DNA of 44,673 nucleotides from a virus. The position numbers were made by a program, and so were the translations under genes. The first letter of the stretch is position 1. The number at the start of each line of letters is the position of its first letter. The DNA lies in IMG/VR virus record IMGVR_UViG_3300043425_000408, positions 1 to 44,673 of that record. The stretch is one strand, 5' to 3'. Positions 19,970-26,818 of the stretch are shown here, one piece after another. Below the pieces are notes generated by a model, which searched no databases, had not been told where the DNA came from, and saw nothing but the letters and a program-made list of their open reading frames with translations.

Positions 19970-20452
19970 ATGAATAAAGTGTTTACTACTATAGCCCTAT
20001 TCATCACCCTCACAACCTCTGCCGCCGCTGACCCATTATCCGATTTTTTCGGTGGAGTCTTTGGCGGTCAGTCTCAACCACCACAGACAGTGAAAGGAAA
20101 AAGTAGACATGGCCGCAGCGTTCAAAGCAATGATAATGACTCTTGGTTTGCTGGTAGCAGTTCTCATGGTTCTGGAGGGAGTCGCATGGTGGCTTCATTC
20201 TACGGGCACGGTGAAAGACTTTCCAGGCACACCGCTTCGGGGGCAGTTTTCAACCCTCATGGATACACCGCAGCCCATCGCACACTTCCGTTCGGCACTC
20301 ATCTAAGAGTTTGTCACCATGGATGCACCACTGTTGTTGTTAATGATCGTGGCCCTTTTGTGCGGGGTCGTAGTCTCGATCTCTCTTACGGTGCTGCTCG
20401 TGCTATCGGCATGGGAAGCACATCGTCAATCTCGGTCGAAAGACTAAACTGA
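19970..20452 (+). CDS. RlpA-like septal/peptidoglycan protein (DPBB domain)
   Basis: A 160-residue protein. A signal peptide (MNKVFTTIALFITLTTSAAA) is followed by a low-complexity linker (about 30-70) and a C-terminal double-psi beta-barrel: VASFYGHGE, TASGAVFN, AAHRTLPFGTHLRV and VVNDRGPFVRGRSLDLSYGAA. RlpA proteins are lytic transglycosylases acting on denuded glycan strands. Here the SPOR domain is missing, so it is a bare catalytic domain. It may help modify the wall for entry, superinfection control or lysis. Part of the gene is overlapped by a possible gene in another frame (20109). Confidence 0.85.
   Translation: MNKVFTTIALFITLTTSAAADPLSDFFGGVFGGQSQPPQTVKGKSRHGRSVQSNDNDSWFAGSSSHGSGGSRMVASFYGHGERLSRHTASGAVFNPHGYTAAHRTLPFGTHLRVCHHGCTTVVVNDRGPFVRGRSLDLSYGAARAIGMGSTSSISVERLN
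20109..20306 (+). CDS. possible nested gene in rlpA: small membrane protein (65 aa)
   Basis: Lies wholly inside the RlpA gene in a different frame. It has its own ATG with AAAGGAAAAA 6-15 bases upstream and encodes one strong membrane segment (IMTLGLLVAVLMVLEGVAWW) followed by a soluble tail of about 35 residues (GTVKDFPGTPLRG). It begins over the low-complexity linker of RlpA, where such overprinting costs little, and runs into the start of the barrel domain. Nested membrane genes are typical of lysis regulation. Chance hydrophobicity cannot be excluded. Confidence 0.4.
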   Translation: MAAAFKAMIMTLGLLVAVLMVLEGVAWWLHSTGTVKDFPGTPLRGQFSTLMDTPQPIAHFRSALI

Positions 20453-20878
20453 ATGAAGAAAATCCTGATCATGGGTTTGCCTGGTTCTGGTAAGACAACG
20501 TTTGCAAAAGCATTGTTAGACAAGTTAGGTGAACACAAGATATCATATGCATGGTACAATGGTGATCATGTTCGTAAGATGTATGATGATTGGGATTTTT
20601 CATTAGATGGTCGTCTCCGCCAGGCACAAAGAATGGCGGAGAAGGCCAACGTTTGTAAGAACTTAGGTATAGTTGCTGTCTCTGATTTTGTTTGTCCATC
20701 AGAATACTATCGTGACATGTATCAACCCGACATTCTTGTTTGGATGGACACTCTCGAAAAATGTGAGTATGAGGACACTAATCAGTTATTTGAAAAGCCA
20801 AGTGACTATGATTATTGTGTCACGCAGTTCTATCAAAATGCTTTTGTGATTGACGATATCATAAGAAACCTTAAATGA
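20453..20878 (+). CDS. adenylylsulfate (APS) kinase-like protein
   Basis: A 141-residue protein. P-loop GLPGSGKTT (8-16), then the APS kinase signature region NGDHVRKMYDDWDFS (D38, R41; compare LDGDNVRxGL...LGFS), a helix with DGRLRQAQRMAEKA, the strand GIVAVSDFVCPSEYYRD (compare TAFISPYxxxRD) and VWMDTLEKCEYED. All key landmarks of CysC are in order; the protein is shorter than the usual 180-200 residues and lacks the C-terminal lid. The expected product is PAPS. The next gene, a sulfotransferase, overlaps it by 4 bases (ATGA), which strongly supports the call. Confidence 0.75.
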   Translation: MKKILIMGLPGSGKTTFAKALLDKLGEHKISYAWYNGDHVRKMYDDWDFSLDGRLRQAQRMAEKANVCKNLGIVAVSDFVCPSEYYRDMYQPDILVWMDTLEKCEYEDTNQLFEKPSDYDYCVTQFYQNAFVIDDIIRNLK

Positions 20879-21660
20879 GCCAGACTATTCATTTCTATGC
20901 CGGACTCCATCGATCTGGCGGCACAGTCTTGGCAAGCATACTCTCCCAAAATCCTAAAGTATATGTAACATCTAATACTGTGTTACATGATGTCCTCTCC
21001 GTTGCAAACAAAACGTGGAACGAGGCTCCTTCCGTAATCACCCATCCTATGCCAGAGCAACTTGCTAATATGAACAGGGGTATAATTGAGTCGATGTGGA
21101 GTCATCGACCAGAACCTATCATCATTGACCGCAATAGAAACTGGTCACATTGTATGCCTGAAACAAGTAAGTGGTTTGGTAAAGATATCAAAGTTATTGC
21201 CTCTATAAGGGATATCCCTGGCATTATGGCAAGTTGGGTCACTCTATACAAAAGAGAAAAGAAAGACCACTCAAAAGCGGCTATTGAACATTTTGCTTTC
21301 AAGATGTGGAATCTATACACCAAAGAGTATGTGGATTCTTTCGTAAAGATGAAACGTGAAGCTGGTGATAGAGTCCACTTTTTTAGCTATGATGACATTG
21401 TATCAAACCCAAGATATCACCTCTCCCACATAGAACACTTTTTAGGTATACCACACTTTGATTATGACTTAGACAACATACATGGTGACTTTCAGGATTC
21501 AAACATCATACCAGAAGGCTTCGAAGGCCTTCACCGTATTAGACCTAAGTATGAGAAGGTGTCTATACCACCAGAAGAAGAATTAGGTCCAAAACTATAC
21601 AAGAAGTTCTTAGAGTTAGACGAACATTTCAAAAGCGAGTTACATCATGGAAATCATTAG
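20875..21660 (+). CDS. sulfotransferase
   Basis: A 261-residue protein. The 5'-phosphosulfate loop is FYAGLHRSGGTVLASIL (R13-T17 of the RSGGT turn) and the 3'-phosphate site is KVIASIRDIPGIMASW (R112, S120), the two defining PAPS-binding elements of sulfotransferases. It starts on the stop of the APS kinase gene and its last 14 bases overlap a 2OG oxygenase gene, so the three form a single translational unit. The acceptor is unknown; candidates are host surface glycans, a phage protein or a metabolite. No signal peptide, so it acts in the cytoplasm. Confidence 0.85.
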   Translation: MSQTIHFYAGLHRSGGTVLASILSQNPKVYVTSNTVLHDVLSVANKTWNEAPSVITHPMPEQLANMNRGIIESMWSHRPEPIIIDRNRNWSHCMPETSKWFGKDIKVIASIRDIPGIMASWVTLYKREKKDHSKAAIEHFAFKMWNLYTKEYVDSFVKMKREAGDRVHFFSYDDIVSNPRYHLSHIEHFLGIPHFDYDLDNIHGDFQDSNIIPEGFEGLHRIRPKYEKVSIPPEEELGPKLYKKFLELDEHFKSELHHGNH

Positions 21661-22255
21661 CAACCTTCTATCAAGAGAAAAACAGAATGAAATCGAGAGT
21701 GAGTTTCTAAACGGGAGTTTTCCTTGGTACTATAACTCCGTTGCCACTTATGATCAGTTTAATGACCATCGAACTTTAAACACACCGTTCTTTGGTCATA
21801 TGTTCTTTATCAATAACGAGATTGTTTCAAGTCATTACTATCCAAAAGTGGTTCAACCAATCGTTGAAGCCCTTGAACGCTATAAGGGCAAAAGATTCCA
21901 GAATCGTATCTGGCGTATCAAAGCCAATCTATACACAAAAGATGGTTCTTATCCTGAGGACTTTCACCATCCACCGCATATCGATAATGGTGATGAGAAC
22001 TTTAGAGGTGAGACTTTCCTCTACTTTGTGAATGATGCTGATGGTGATACCTTTATGTTCAATGAGCATTATGATTATGTGCATAAGAGATATGGACCTG
22101 AGAATTGGAATGGTAACTTTACCAACCAGCTACGTATCACCGCCGAGAAGGGTAAGTCGGTATTGTTTCCTTTGACCCAGTGCCACACCTCTTCCGTTCC
22201 GAGAAGTGGCGGTCCTCGTATCACCCTTAACTTCGTTTTCGGTGAGTATTACTAA
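21647..22255 (+). CDS. 2-oxoglutarate/Fe(II)-dependent oxygenase (sulfation cassette)
   Basis: A 202-residue paralogue of the oxygenase at 5336. Iron ligands H111 and D113 (PPHIDNGDE), H180 (TQCHTSS), 2OG-binding R191 (GGPRITLNFVF). The gene starts 14 bases before the sulfotransferase stop, which ties it to sulfation. It could hydroxylate the acceptor to create the hydroxyl that is then sulfated, or process the sulfated product; both are inference. Some 2OG enzymes also act on sulfonates and sulfate esters, so the reverse role is possible. Confidence 0.85.
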   Translation: MEIISNLLSREKQNEIESEFLNGSFPWYYNSVATYDQFNDHRTLNTPFFGHMFFINNEIVSSHYYPKVVQPIVEALERYKGKRFQNRIWRIKANLYTKDGSYPEDFHHPPHIDNGDENFRGETFLYFVNDADGDTFMFNEHYDYVHKRYGPENWNGNFTNQLRITAEKGKSVLFPLTQCHTSSVPRSGGPRITLNFVFGEYY

Positions 22256-22273
22256 GGCATAGATAAATATTGA

Positions 22274-22302
22274 TTGACATTCCTTTTCCAGTGTGCTATT
22301 AT
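22274..22302 (+). promoter_or_regulatory. sigma70-like promoter, copy 2 of a near-identical pair
   Basis: TTGACA (22274-22279), 17-base spacer, TATTAT (22297-22302), followed by TAGACATAATG as at 18999. A GATAAATA motif lies just upstream (22262-22269). Confidence 0.85.
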
Positions 22303-22330
22303 TAGACATAATGTGAGAGGAGATACGGAA

Positions 22331-22600
22331 ATGGTTACCAAGACTGTTTATCGGGAAGTCGCCGTTGATGTTGATGTTGACCTGTGTGATTATGATACGG
22401 ACGAGTTGATCGAGGAAATCGAGTATCGTGATGGTGGTAACAAATGGGAAGTTGTCGATAAGGAAAACACCGAGTTTGTAGCGCCTCGTGTCTATGATGA
22501 AATCTATGAATTGTATCGGGACTATATAAGTCGCAGTCCTTCTTTCGAAGCAAACCTTAAAGACTTCTTCGAAAACTATGCTGGTTCTATCGTTCTCTGA
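22331..22600 (+). CDS. hypothetical acidic protein (89 aa)
   Basis: ATG 22331 has GAGGAG upstream. The product is acidic, with a strand of alternating Val-Asp (VAVDVDVDLCDYD) followed by DELIEEIEYRD, a pattern I associate with small phage proteins of unknown role, and a helical C-terminus. Transcribed from the 22274 promoter. Its end overlaps no downstream gene. Confidence 0.65.
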   Translation: MVTKTVYREVAVDVDVDLCDYDTDELIEEIEYRDGGNKWEVVDKENTEFVAPRVYDEIYELYRDYISRSPSFEANLKDFFENYAGSIVL

Positions 22601-22613
22601 AAGGAACACTGAA

Positions 22614-22949
22614 ATGAGAAACAAGTTTATCGCATTGGTTGCCGCTCTCGGCATTGCTTTTGCTGTTGCCACTCCCGCTAAGGCCCAGTTTTGGGGTCCT
22701 TATTACGGCGGTTATGGATACGGTTGGGGATATGGTGGCTGGGGCTACGGTGCCGCTGCTGGTCTGGCCATTGGTGCTATTGCTGGTGCCGCTATTGCTA
22801 ACCAGACATATCCTTATTATGGTGGTGGTTATTACTACGAAGGTTATGCACCTGCTGTTGCTGCACCTCGTGTATATCAGAAGAAGCAGATTATCATCCG
22901 TAACAGTCCTGGTGCTCGGGTGATCGAACAGGATGTGTTTGATTGGTGA
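22614..22949 (+). CDS. secreted Gly/Tyr-rich protein (111 aa)
   Basis: ATG 22614 follows AAAGGAAC. A signal peptide (MRNKFIALVAALGIAFAVAT, cleavage near AKA-Q) precedes a glycine/tyrosine/tryptophan-rich segment (YGGYGYGWGYGGWGYG), a small hydrophobic Ala/Gly helix (AAAGLAIGAIAGAAIA) that could insert into a membrane, and a basic tail. This layout is common in small exported proteins of alphaproteobacteria, so host origin is possible. Function unknown. Confidence 0.7.
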   Translation: MRNKFIALVAALGIAFAVATPAKAQFWGPYYGGYGYGWGYGGWGYGAAAGLAIGAIAGAAIANQTYPYYGGGYYYEGYAPAVAAPRVYQKKQIIIRNSPGARVIEQDVFDW

Positions 22950-22958
22950 GGTGCTGAT

Positions 22959-23249
22959 ATGTGCTATTACACCGTAACACTGGATCACAATGTTCCTGCC
23001 GAGGGTCATAAACGTGCGATTATGATCCTTGACGCTAAAGACAAGAATGAAGCGACCGCTAAGTTTCTAAACACATTCGGTCCTCAATACTACAATGAAA
23101 TCGATCTTGTAGAAGGCATACATATACCCGAAGGCTTTGATCGTCTATTGACAGAACAGGCCAGAAAGTATATACTAAAAGTCAAGACTAAGGCGGAAGA
23201 TGCACCGCCATTAATGTCCTATCAGAACATGTTGCATCTGACATATTGA
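22959..23249 (+). CDS. hypothetical protein (96 aa)
   Basis: RBS GAGGTG upstream of the ATG. The product starts MCYYTVTLDHNVPAEGHKRA, then a helix with DKNEATAKFLNTFG; the strand-helix order suggests a small alpha/beta domain. No motifs. Followed by a small membrane gene. Confidence 0.65.
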   Translation: MCYYTVTLDHNVPAEGHKRAIMILDAKDKNEATAKFLNTFGPQYYNEIDLVEGIHIPEGFDRLLTEQARKYILKVKTKAEDAPPLMSYQNMLHLTY

Positions 23250-23256
23250 GGTAAGT

Positions 23257-23421
23257 ATGGAATATATTTTGATCAATGAGTGGTATAGCATTTGGTATGC
23301 CACTATCGTGCTAGGGTTTCTAACGATGATGAATATCCTCGTCTTTACTGGCGTGGTGTTTGTTGTTACAGTTGTCTATGATATTGTCAAGCAGGTCTTG
23401 TCAAAGTGGAGAAAGAAATGA
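23257..23421 (+). CDS. small membrane protein (54 aa)
   Basis: GAGGTAAGT lies just before ATG 23257. Two hydrophobic stretches (YATIVLGFLTMMNILVF and VVFVVTVVYDIV) are followed by a basic tail (KQVLSKWRKK), a layout with positive inside charge. The stop overlaps the next ATG (23418). Holin- or antiholin-like proportions, but not recognised. Confidence 0.6.
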   Translation: MEYILINEWYSIWYATIVLGFLTMMNILVFTGVVFVVTVVYDIVKQVLSKWRKK

Positions 23422-23792
23422 AACTACGTCATGTTGCATATTTTCTGGCTGGCTTCATCCCTGCCACTCTTTTCAATCTTTATGCGGATCATGCCAGAAG
23501 TGCCGAAGCGCCTAAGAAAGATGAAAATGAAAAAATGATCTGCCTTACTAATGCGGATCTTGATAAGACCATGACTGAAAAAGGTTATGACATTCTATTG
23601 AACATGACAAACAGTGAAGGTATTGTTGAGTCAATCTGGACAAGTGGACAGTCTATTGCTATTACCGCTGCTGTTCCGAATGAACAGAAAAGCTGCCTAC
23701 TGGCAACAATGACCAAGGTGACATATAATCCCAAGGCTATTGAAGAAGTCTGGGAAACATATAAGAAACAGACTAAGCAAAGGGATATCTAA
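23418..23792 (+). CDS. exported protein (124 aa)
   Basis: ATG 23418 has GGAG upstream and ATGA coupling to the previous gene. A signal peptide or anchor (HVAYFLAGFIPATLFNLYA) precedes a soluble domain with two cysteines (MICLTNADLD and KSCLLATM), spaced as in small periplasmic proteins. The stop overlaps the SpeD-like gene start by one base (TAATG). Function unknown. Confidence 0.65.
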   Translation: MKLRHVAYFLAGFIPATLFNLYADHARSAEAPKKDENEKMICLTNADLDKTMTEKGYDILLNMTNSEGIVESIWTSGQSIAITAAVPNEQKSCLLATMTKVTYNPKAIEEVWETYKKQTKQRDI

Positions 23793-24139
23793 TGGCATGG
23801 GGTTATCATCTTGTTCTCGACTGCTACAATGCGGACAAAGAACTCATTACAAGCAAAAACAATATTGAGGCCTTTGCCAAGGCTCTTGTGAAGAAGATCA
23901 ACATGAAGGCCTACGGTGAGCCTCAGGTTATTCACTTTGGTGAAGATGACAAGCAGGGCTATACATTAGTCCAGCTTATTGAAACCTCGAACATCGTAGC
24001 ACATTTTTGTGATGACTCTGGCAACTTCTACCTTGATGTATTCTCATGTAAGCCATATGAGAATGCCCTGGTAGTTGAGACTGTTAAACAGTTCTTTGCA
24101 CCAGAGCGTATAGTAGAGCGTTACTTAGAAAGAGAATGA
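23792..24139 (+). CDS. SpeD-family (AdoMet decarboxylase-like) protein with altered substrate residues
   Basis: A 115-residue protein, the length of a bacterial class 1B AdoMetDC subunit. The start (WGYHLVLDCYNADKE) matches the family lead (GRHLVAEFYECDRE). Aligned without gaps from the central His, it keeps the processing Ser (S66), the His (H71) and the Cys (C86, DVFSC), with spacings of 5 and 15 as in Thermotoga AdoMetDC S63/H68/C83. The pyruvoyl chemistry can therefore survive. The conserved substrate block TWPE is replaced by FCDD, and the HL after the Ser by NI. A changed substrate is plausible: the SpeD family includes members that decarboxylate arginine or ornithine. Overlaps the following 2OG oxygenase start (ATGA). 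Confidence 0.7.
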   Translation: MAWGYHLVLDCYNADKELITSKNNIEAFAKALVKKINMKAYGEPQVIHFGEDDKQGYTLVQLIETSNIVAHFCDDSGNFYLDVFSCKPYENALVVETVKQFFAPERIVERYLERE

Positions 24140-24753
24140 TGCATACCACGTATGGAATATTCCCTGTACCTATCTACTGCAATGACCTCGGAAGAGGATT
24201 CACTGTAGAGGAAATGGATGCTATACAGTCATATTCTACCGATTGCCAAGTTGGTATTAGCGGTAACAATATGTCTAATAGCGCCTCGGTATTGGACAAT
24301 CCTGTCCTAAAAGATTTGAAGGCATTTGTTGAGCAGAACATTGCCACATATCTTGCCGAGGTTGAGGAACCTTCGGATGATGTTGGCGCCTATATAACCC
24401 ACTCCTTCTTGAATTTTATCGATAAGGGACAGGGACATTTCAGACATGCTCACTTTAATAGTTTCATATCTGGCGTCCTCTATATAAATGCTAATGGAGA
24501 TACGGATAGAATACACTTTTATCGTGAGAAGTATTCATACTTTCCACACTTCAACAGGAAAAGTAACAACGGTTTCAATGCGGACAATTGGCGATTCCCT
24601 GTGTGGACAGGTCGATTAGTGTTATTCCCATCGCACATTCAACATAGCGTGGAAGTAACTGATAGCGACTATACCAGAATTAGTCTGGCATTCAACACCT
24701 TTCTAAAAGGTGAAATAGGTAACAAAGAAACATACGACAACTTAAGGTTATAG
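24136..24753 (+). CDS. 2OG-Fe(II) oxygenase-like protein (TIGR02466-type)
   Basis: A 205-residue protein with the pattern HFRHAHFNSFISGVLYI (H104, H106) and a distal FPSHIQHSV followed by DYTRISLAFN, the layout of a phage/bacterial oxygenase group with cupin fold. It is not close to the two oxygenases at 5336 and 21647 and so is a separate lineage. It overlaps the SpeD-like gene by 4 bases (ATGA), linking the two. Substrate unknown. Confidence 0.75.
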   Translation: MMHTTYGIFPVPIYCNDLGRGFTVEEMDAIQSYSTDCQVGISGNNMSNSASVLDNPVLKDLKAFVEQNIATYLAEVEEPSDDVGAYITHSFLNFIDKGQGHFRHAHFNSFISGVLYINANGDTDRIHFYREKYSYFPHFNRKSNNGFNADNWRFPVWTGRLVLFPSHIQHSVEVTDSDYTRISLAFNTFLKGEIGNKETYDNLRL

Positions 24754-24762
24754 GAGAGAGTT

Positions 24763-25227
24763 ATGGTACGGAGGTTAGATTTAGATGAAGTTAGAGAATA
24801 CATTGAAAACACCTCCGAATCAACTCGAATCTATATCGGAGCCGACTCGGAGCGTCATCGTCGTGGCGGAGTTTGGTTCGCTGATTATGCTACAGTGGTG
24901 GTGGTACACATTGATGGTAACCGAGGCGCAAAGGTCTTTGGTGAAATCACTACGGAACGTGACTACGACCAGTCAAAGGACAGACCAAAAATCAGACTGA
25001 TGACCGAGGTTATGAAGGCAGCCCAGTTGTATCTGGACTTGGCAGAAGCCATCGGTGACAGAAAGTTTGAGGTACATATTGATATCAATCCAGACCTCAA
25101 GCATGGTTCGTCTTGCGTTATAAGTGAAGCTATGGGCTATATTAAGGGAATGACTGGTGTTACACCAATGGTGAAGCCAGCCGCTTGGGCAGCGTCTATT
25201 GCTGCCGACAAGTTCCCAAGCCTGTAG
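24763..25227 (+). CDS. RNase H-like nuclease (DUF458/YkuK-type)
   Basis: A 154-residue protein. The start of the fold, IYIGADSERHRR, carries the first acidic residue of an RNase H fold, followed by strands WFADYATVVVVHI, then VHIDINPD (second acidic pair) and a C-terminal region with GSSCVISEAMGYIKG. This is the YkuK-like arrangement. Activity on RNA or RNA-DNA hybrids is expected from the fold only. GGAGAGAG precedes the ATG. Confidence 0.65.
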   Translation: MVRRLDLDEVREYIENTSESTRIYIGADSERHRRGGVWFADYATVVVVHIDGNRGAKVFGEITTERDYDQSKDRPKIRLMTEVMKAAQLYLDLAEAIGDRKFEVHIDINPDLKHGSSCVISEAMGYIKGMTGVTPMVKPAAWAASIAADKFPSL

Positions 25228-25414
25228 ATTTACTAAATAGATTATACGGGCTTGCGACCTTGCGGTCCGTATAACCGCCGCCTGACCACGGATGTAATGG
25301 CAGGTGGCACCCTAACCTCCTCCTCGTCGGCTTCGGCCAAATCAATCCCACATTTCATTCATCTTTCGTTGTCGTGGCATTGTGCGTGGAGGCGCATAAC
25401 AGAAAGGTACTATT
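25228..25414 (+). promoter_or_regulatory. late-type motif and structured leader of the 25415 gene
   Basis: TACTAAATA (25231-25239) is followed 3 bases later by a perfect 8-bp hairpin (TTATACGG 25242-25249; CCGTATAA 25267-25274), then a second stem GCCGCCTG/CAGGTGGC (25277-25284; 25301-25308), then a pyrimidine-rich stretch with CCTCCTCCTC, complementary to a ribosome binding site. No gene is seen in these 187 bases. A leader that controls translation is inference. Confidence 0.5.
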
Positions 25415-25918
25415 ATGAAGAAGGTTTTATTTGCTCTCTTTACGGTACTTGCTTTGGCGGGCACCGCAGAGGCAAGAAGCCGCTATTCAGCGCCATCCGT
25501 TGCTGAGGAAACCGATCCGATCACCGCCATTATTGGTGGTGGAAACGAAGATTGGGCAGTCTCACCTCAGCCACGTTTTAAGAACAAGAGACAGGCCATG
25601 GCGTATAAACAGGAGCAAGAAGATCACTGGGGTTTCGGTCATGCTTCAAACTCCTTAGTCGCCCTCGGCTATGACTTGCAGCGTAGGGGCTTCCGTGTAT
25701 CGGAGCATCCAAGATTTGGAGGAGTCCATCATGTTCATCATGGTTGGGCACACTACGCAGGCCGTGCCATCGACATTAATGTGGGTCGTGGCGTGGTTGA
25801 AGCACGTTCTGGATATGCAAATCGATTTGATCACCTCGCCAGCGAACTAAGGAGCGAGGGATATACGGTGTTGTGGCGAGTTGCCGGACACTTTAATCAT
25901 ATGCATGTGCAGCGATAA
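25415..25918 (+). CDS. exported M15-like metallopeptidase
   Basis: A 167-residue protein with a signal peptide (MKKVLFALFTVLALAGTAEA). The C-terminal domain has HYAGRAIDINVG (His and Asp zinc ligands, compare SxHxxGxAxD of VanY/M15) and a final HFNHMHVQR (HxH ligand). A His-rich loop (VHHVHHGW) precedes. This fits a D,D- or L,D-peptidase fold trimming peptidoglycan stems. Export by a signal peptide distinguishes it from the cytoplasmic M15 protein at 27665. RBS AAAGG lies upstream and a terminator follows. Confidence 0.75.
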   Translation: MKKVLFALFTVLALAGTAEARSRYSAPSVAEETDPITAIIGGGNEDWAVSPQPRFKNKRQAMAYKQEQEDHWGFGHASNSLVALGYDLQRRGFRVSEHPRFGGVHHVHHGWAHYAGRAIDINVGRGVVEARSGYANRFDHLASELRSEGYTVLWRVAGHFNHMHVQR

Positions 25919-25922
25919 TATG

Positions 25923-25949
25923 AGGGCGGGGAGAGATCCCCGCTCTTTT
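25923..25949 (+). terminator. rho-independent terminator
   Basis: GCGGGG (25926-25931), loop AGAGAT, CCCCGC (25938-25943), extendable by three outer pairs, then TCTTTT. It follows the M15-like gene. Confidence 0.85.
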
Positions 25950-25962
25950 GCTATATAAGGTT

Positions 25963-26160
25963 ATGCTGAAACTTGAAACGGCTTATACTCGCAGGAGAGA
26001 AAAAGCAAAAGACAGATTGGACATATGTAAAGAATGTGACCAATACGTGGCATCAACTACACAGTGTAAAGAGTGCTGGTGTTTTATGAGTGCCAAAACT
26101 ATGTGGCCCAGCGCCGAATGTCCACTCGGTAAATGGCAATCATATAAGGAGCAAAAGTAA
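25963..26160 (+). CDS. zinc-ribbon protein (65 aa)
   Basis: CxxC (ICKECD) and CxxCxC (QCKECWCF) knuckles, with a further Cys (AECPLGKW), make one zinc-ribbon-like site. This composition (CKxC...KxCPLGKW) is seen in small proteins of many T4-like phages. ATG 25963 is used; a TTG at 25948 is an alternative, and no good ribosome site is seen for either. Overlaps the next start (TAATG). Function unknown. Confidence 0.7.
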   Translation: MLKLETAYTRRREKAKDRLDICKECDQYVASTTQCKECWCFMSAKTMWPSAECPLGKWQSYKEQK

Positions 26161-26792
26161 TGGCATTCTTATTCAGAAACTACTGGCCACAGCCAGCACC
26201 AGGTTATCTTTCAGTTCATAACTTTGGCACCGGTGCTGATGGCAAACCATACTCATTCATGGTGTGGAACTCTGGCGACTCTCGACATTTCTATCAAGAG
26301 GATTACCACGACAACAAGTGGACCTCCACTTGGGTGATGGACTATCTTGGAGAACGAGGGGTAACCGAGAGTGCCGACATTTACCCAAGACGATCATATC
26401 AGTTTTGGACACAGTATAGAACAACGGCCTTCGTCAAAGGAAAAGAGATTTTCTGGGGTGGACTACAAAACATCGGTGACGAGTTTAACGCACCTATTCA
26501 GATTGACCCTATTGCTTCCACTAAGTTTGAAGTTGGCACACCTGGTAATCAAAGAGTAAAGTTCTGTAATCAGTATAGCTATCTTTTAGGCTACAATGAT
26601 GTTATTGAGATTGAATATGACCAGTCATTCGGTTCAGGTAAGGCCGCAGGCTGGCGTGCGTGGCATGCCCGTGATGTTGGCATTATACAGATACAGTGGC
26701 GCTATGACGGCAAAGATATTGGTAGAACTATTCCTGGTACCGTATCAGTCGTCAAAGGAAAGATTGTCAATAAGTATCCTGTCTTGACATAA
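26160..26792 (+). CDS. hypothetical protein (210 aa)
   Basis: Soluble, aromatic, strand-rich protein (HNFGTGADGKPYSFMVW, RRSYQFWTQYRTTAF, YDQSFGSGKAAGWRAWH), possibly a jelly-roll or lectin-like fold. Its N-terminus has the WPQPAPGY segment, and no signal peptide is seen. The -35 of the deaminase promoter lies inside its last codons. Not assigned. Confidence 0.65.
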   Translation: MAFLFRNYWPQPAPGYLSVHNFGTGADGKPYSFMVWNSGDSRHFYQEDYHDNKWTSTWVMDYLGERGVTESADIYPRRSYQFWTQYRTTAFVKGKEIFWGGLQNIGDEFNAPIQIDPIASTKFEVGTPGNQRVKFCNQYSYLLGYNDVIEIEYDQSFGSGKAAGWRAWHARDVGIIQIQWRYDGKDIGRTIPGTVSVVKGKIVNKYPVLT

Positions 26793-26812
26793 GACTCATT
26801 CTCTTATATAAT
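26784..26812 (+). promoter_or_regulatory. sigma70-like promoter (possibly leaderless start)
   Basis: TTGACA (26784-26789), 17-base spacer, TATAAT (26807-26812). The start codon at 26819 is only 7 bases from the -10, so the transcript may begin at or next to the ATG. Confidence 0.85.
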
Positions 26813-26818
26813 GTTATT

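Noticed and set aside
23792-24139. First impression that the SpeD-like protein lacks its catalytic Ser
   Set aside because: A gapless alignment from the central His shows that S66, H71 and C86 match the catalytic set; only the substrate residues differ.
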